Assembly (NCBI RefSeq): GCF_026183695.1
Contig: NZ_JAPFRD010000010.1
Location: 1-48,063, forward strand
Direction: 5' to 3'
DNA: 48,063 nucleotides
From: Alteromonas aquimaris
GTDB taxonomy: Bacteria > Pseudomonadota > Gammaproteobacteria > Enterobacterales > Alteromonadaceae
This document shows, piece by piece, positions 46,314 to 48,063 of this stretch (positions are counted from its first letter, which is position 1; each line of letters starts with the position of its first letter). The translations under genes and the position numbers were made by a program. The notes below the pieces were generated by a model. That model was not told the origin of the DNA and made no database searches. It saw only the letters and a list, made by a program, of their open reading frames with translations.

Positions 46314-46669
46314 TCTTAGCCAGCACTGGGGCAACGCGCCCCATCTTATCGGCAAGGGGCGATCGGTAAGTGAGGTCGTAGCAACTTCAACCCTTTTGTT
46401 TACAATTGTGTTTAAGGATCTGTTTCCTCGCTGTTCGAAACCATTCTAGCAAAGTGTGTGTATATTTTGCTTTTTTGCTGAGCAAAAAATTTACATTTAA
46501 GACGATGTTTTTCCACCATTTTTACAATAGTCTGAGTACGTATAACTTTGTTGCACGGCAGATACCATCCGCGAACTCTTCTTGATTGTTTTTTGCCCAC
46601 CCACGCTTATAATGCGCGCCACATTTCCTGAGTTGTTCACTTTTTATTCTTAATTGTTGAGGTTTTACC
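46314..46669. other. Intergenic region with promoter for the DUF3718 gene
   Basis: No believable gene lies here; a minus-strand 62-codon ORF at 46412-46600 has no ribosome site. A short hairpin TGGGGC/GCCCCA (46327-46343) just after the preceding gene may be a weak terminator without a T run. Confidence 0.4.
46586..46613 (+). promoter_or_regulatory. Sigma70-type promoter of the DUF3718 gene
   Basis: A consensus -10 TATAAT (46608-46613) follows -35-like TTGTTT (46586-46591) at a 16-base spacing. The start codon at 46670 is 56 bases downstream, leaving a plausible leader with TGAGG near its end. Confidence 0.6.
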
Positions 46670-47164
46670 ATGAAAGCTATTTTAGCGGTTGCGTTACTTG
46701 CGGGTTCTTCACTTTCTTTTAGTTCATTGGCAAGTGAAAAAGTTAACTTATTTCTTAAAGATAAGTCGTTAGAGTCTCGCGTTTGCTTAACTGCAGCTGC
46801 CCAAGGTTTAGACGCCGCGGCACAGATAATCAGTGAATCGGGTAAGTCGTTTAAACGTTTTACTAGACACCTTGAATGTAATGGTTTGTCAGTTACTGCT
46901 TTTGCAGATCGTTATAGTGGTGCGACCGTTATTGCACAACATGCATTCAACGCTGCACCAGCGAAAAAAAGCGTAGTGTTAGTAGCTAGAAATAACAAAG
47001 AATCAAAAGTGTGTGCGGATGCTGCGGTTGTCGGCGTTAAGCGCGCTGCCGATACACATGGCATGAATGCAATTCAGGCAAGAAATATCGTATGTAACGA
47101 TGCGCCAATTTCTAAATTCGTAAACGAATTTAAAAAGAAAGACGTTCAGGTTAGTGCTGAATAA
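46670..47164 (+). CDS. Exported protein with two DUF3718-like repeats
   Basis: A 164-aa protein with signal peptide MKAILAVALLAGSSLSFSSLAS. The mature part holds two similar units: ESRVCLTAAAQGLDAAAQII to LECNGLSVTAFADRY, and ESKVCADAAVVGVKRAADTH to IVCNDAPISKFVNEF. Each has a paired Cys and the spacing of DUF3718, a periplasmic family of unknown role in Alteromonadales and Vibrionales. A good promoter precedes it and a hairpin follows it. Confidence 0.72.
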   Translation: MKAILAVALLAGSSLSFSSLASEKVNLFLKDKSLESRVCLTAAAQGLDAAAQIISESGKSFKRFTRHLECNGLSVTAFADRYSGATVIAQHAFNAAPAKKSVVLVARNNKESKVCADAAVVGVKRAADTHGMNAIQARNIVCNDAPISKFVNEFKKKDVQVSAE

Positions 47165-47179
47165 ATAAAGATTGCTAAA

Positions 47180-47207
47180 GCCAGCGTGTGCGAAGGAACG
47201 CGCTGGC
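47180..47207 (+). terminator. Hairpin after the DUF3718 gene
   Basis: GCCAGCG (47180-47186) pairs with CGCTGGC (47201-47207), extendable by three weaker pairs. No T run follows, so it may stabilise the mRNA end rather than terminate transcription alone. Confidence 0.4.
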
Positions 47208-47286
47208 CTATATAAAGAGTTATTCAAATCAAATTCAGCCCATCTACTTCCACATAGAAACTGCAAATTAACAAGATCCCCCTCCT

Positions 47287-47423
47287 GTCCACTTCCCCTA
47301 AACTGAGACAGATTTAATTGGAGTTTTCTGTAATGATTAATGCAGGAGACGACAATGAAAAAATCACGCTTTACTGAATCACAGATCATCGCAATTCTTA
47401 AAAAAATTCACGAGTTCATATAA
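47287..47423 (+). mobile_element. IS3-family remnant (5' end with truncated orfA)
   Basis: TGTCCACTTCCCCTAAACTG (47287 on) looks like the terminal inverted repeat of IS3-family elements. After it, ATG 47355 opens a reading frame MKKSRFTESQIIAILK, the standard start of the IS3-group OrfA helix-turn-helix transposase protein, which runs only 22 codons to a stop at 47421-47423. The rest of the element is missing from the sequence that follows, so this is a dead fragment. Confidence 0.75.
47355..47423 (+). pseudogene. Truncated IS3-family transposase orfA
   Basis: Sixteen N-terminal residues match the OrfA start (MKKSRFTESQIIAILK), then the frame diverges (KIHEFI) and stops. A full OrfA has about 90 residues. 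The deletion joint lies at about 47400. Confidence 0.75.
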
Positions 47424-47688
47424 GACACCCACCTAAAACAAACGGAACTGAACGAAAAATAATTGCCGTGTAACGAGTTTCTTCACAACGAGTGATTGTG
47501 AACATAACGCTATTACATCTGTTATTGGAAAACGCTGGTTAGTGGGTAGCTCGATTTTTTGATAGCGGAGACAGATTCCGGCGGCGTTCCGCCTGTACAG
47601 ATAATTTGAAGTTTCTGAAGCGAAAGTGGCAATTTGATTTTTCTCGAAATATCATTGTTTAATCAACAAATACACGCCATAGATCTGG

Positions 47689-47979
47689 TTAGATCTTAAC
47701 TTTAGAACGTCGATAGTGTAGTTCTTGCTGTGTGGCTGCTTTTACTTGATTTCGTCCTGCCGCTTTAACCTTATATAGCGCCTCGTCAGCTACGTTTATC
47801 ATGGTTTCTAAATCATCTTCAAGTAATGGGGCCTGGCCAAATTTACCGGCTACCGTACCGCATACTCCAAAACTGGCAGTAAACTTAATAGGTCCTGCCG
47901 CACTTACTACCACAGATTTTTCGATTTTTTCGCGAAGCCTTTCTGCGTGTTGAACAGCCTGTGATTCAGAAGTCTCCAT
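47689..47979 (-). pseudogene. C-terminal fragment of a GGDEF diguanylate cyclase
   Basis: The 96-aa frame covers only the last half of a GGDEF domain: ERLREKIEKSVV, the strand FTASFGVCG, and ADEALYKVKAAGRNQVKA, which closes the domain. The GGDEF active-site motif and everything before it are absent. An in-frame stop lies just upstream of ATG 47979, and the 84 bases left in the window do not encode the missing part in any frame. It cannot make c-di-GMP. It could still be translated, but I treat it as a pseudogene. Confidence 0.7.
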
Positions 47980-48063
47980 TCTTTCTCATGGACATCCACC
48001 TTTTGAAGTTTACCCTCTACATGAATGTTGAGAATCCTTTTGCTGGCACCAACACTCCGTTGT

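Noticed and set aside
46412..46600. 62-codon minus-strand ORF with a basic product
   Set aside because: No ribosome site and it covers the promoter of the DUF3718 gene.

Overview
The window looks like chromosomal DNA of a marine gammaproteobacterium of the Alteromonadales (Alteromonas-like). This rests on protein character and gene order: the cbb3 oxidase cluster next to ttcA, sseA-cobB, a Bax/DUF2987 operon, DUF3718 and DUF4156 proteins. No rRNA, complete tRNA or CRISPR array was seen.

Left end (1-5241): a gene-poor, AT-rich accessory segment with small orphan ORFs, a DUF4156 lipoprotein and a tight three-gene cassette (2674-5105). The cassette encodes a protein with a STAS-like half and a GHKL ATPase half, a STAS-like DUF4325 protein and a single-pass membrane protein. 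The segment ends at a 3'-terminal tRNA fragment (about 5216-5241, probably tRNA-Leu), which I read as the attR scar of a tRNA-borne genomic island. The cassette is the best candidate here for an undescribed system.

Core block 1 (5360-16735): a lipoprotein, a MarC transporter, sseA-cobB-LysE, a membrane protein-Bax-DUF2987 operon, and a very large (1468 aa) multi-pass sensor-like protein with Cache-like loops and a degenerate NTPase/winged-helix cytoplasmic region.

Core block 2 (15837-26354, mostly minus strand): rssA-like patatin, ttcA, and the cbb3 oxidase genes ccoN-O-Q-P and ccoH-I-S plus a SafE-type protein, followed by a complementary bacterioferritin pair (one ferroxidase subunit, one haem-binding subunit).

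Core block 3 (26495-36988): a KefB-type antiporter, an FMN-dependent glutamate-synthase-like enzyme, an M20 N-carbamoyl/ureido amidohydrolase, and divergent from it an operon of periplasmic protein, Dur3-like SSS symporter, a 40-aa membrane peptide, an aspartate-carbamoyltransferase-like enzyme lacking the aspartate-binding motif, and an AsnB-type amidotransferase. This suggests a carbamoyl/ureido-compound pathway of unknown product. dgkA follows.

Right end (37025-48063): egtB-egtD for ergothioneine, YihY, a leucine-rich-repeat lipoprotein, then a near-perfect chromosomal dif site at 43142-43169 (26 of 28 bases as in E. coli). FtsK-orienting KOPS octamers point to it from the left (10 toward, 1 away) and from the right (1 toward), so the window spans the replication terminus. 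Beyond dif lie a cupin, an EamA transporter, a membrane protein, a DUF3718 protein, an IS3-family remnant and a diguanylate cyclase fragment.
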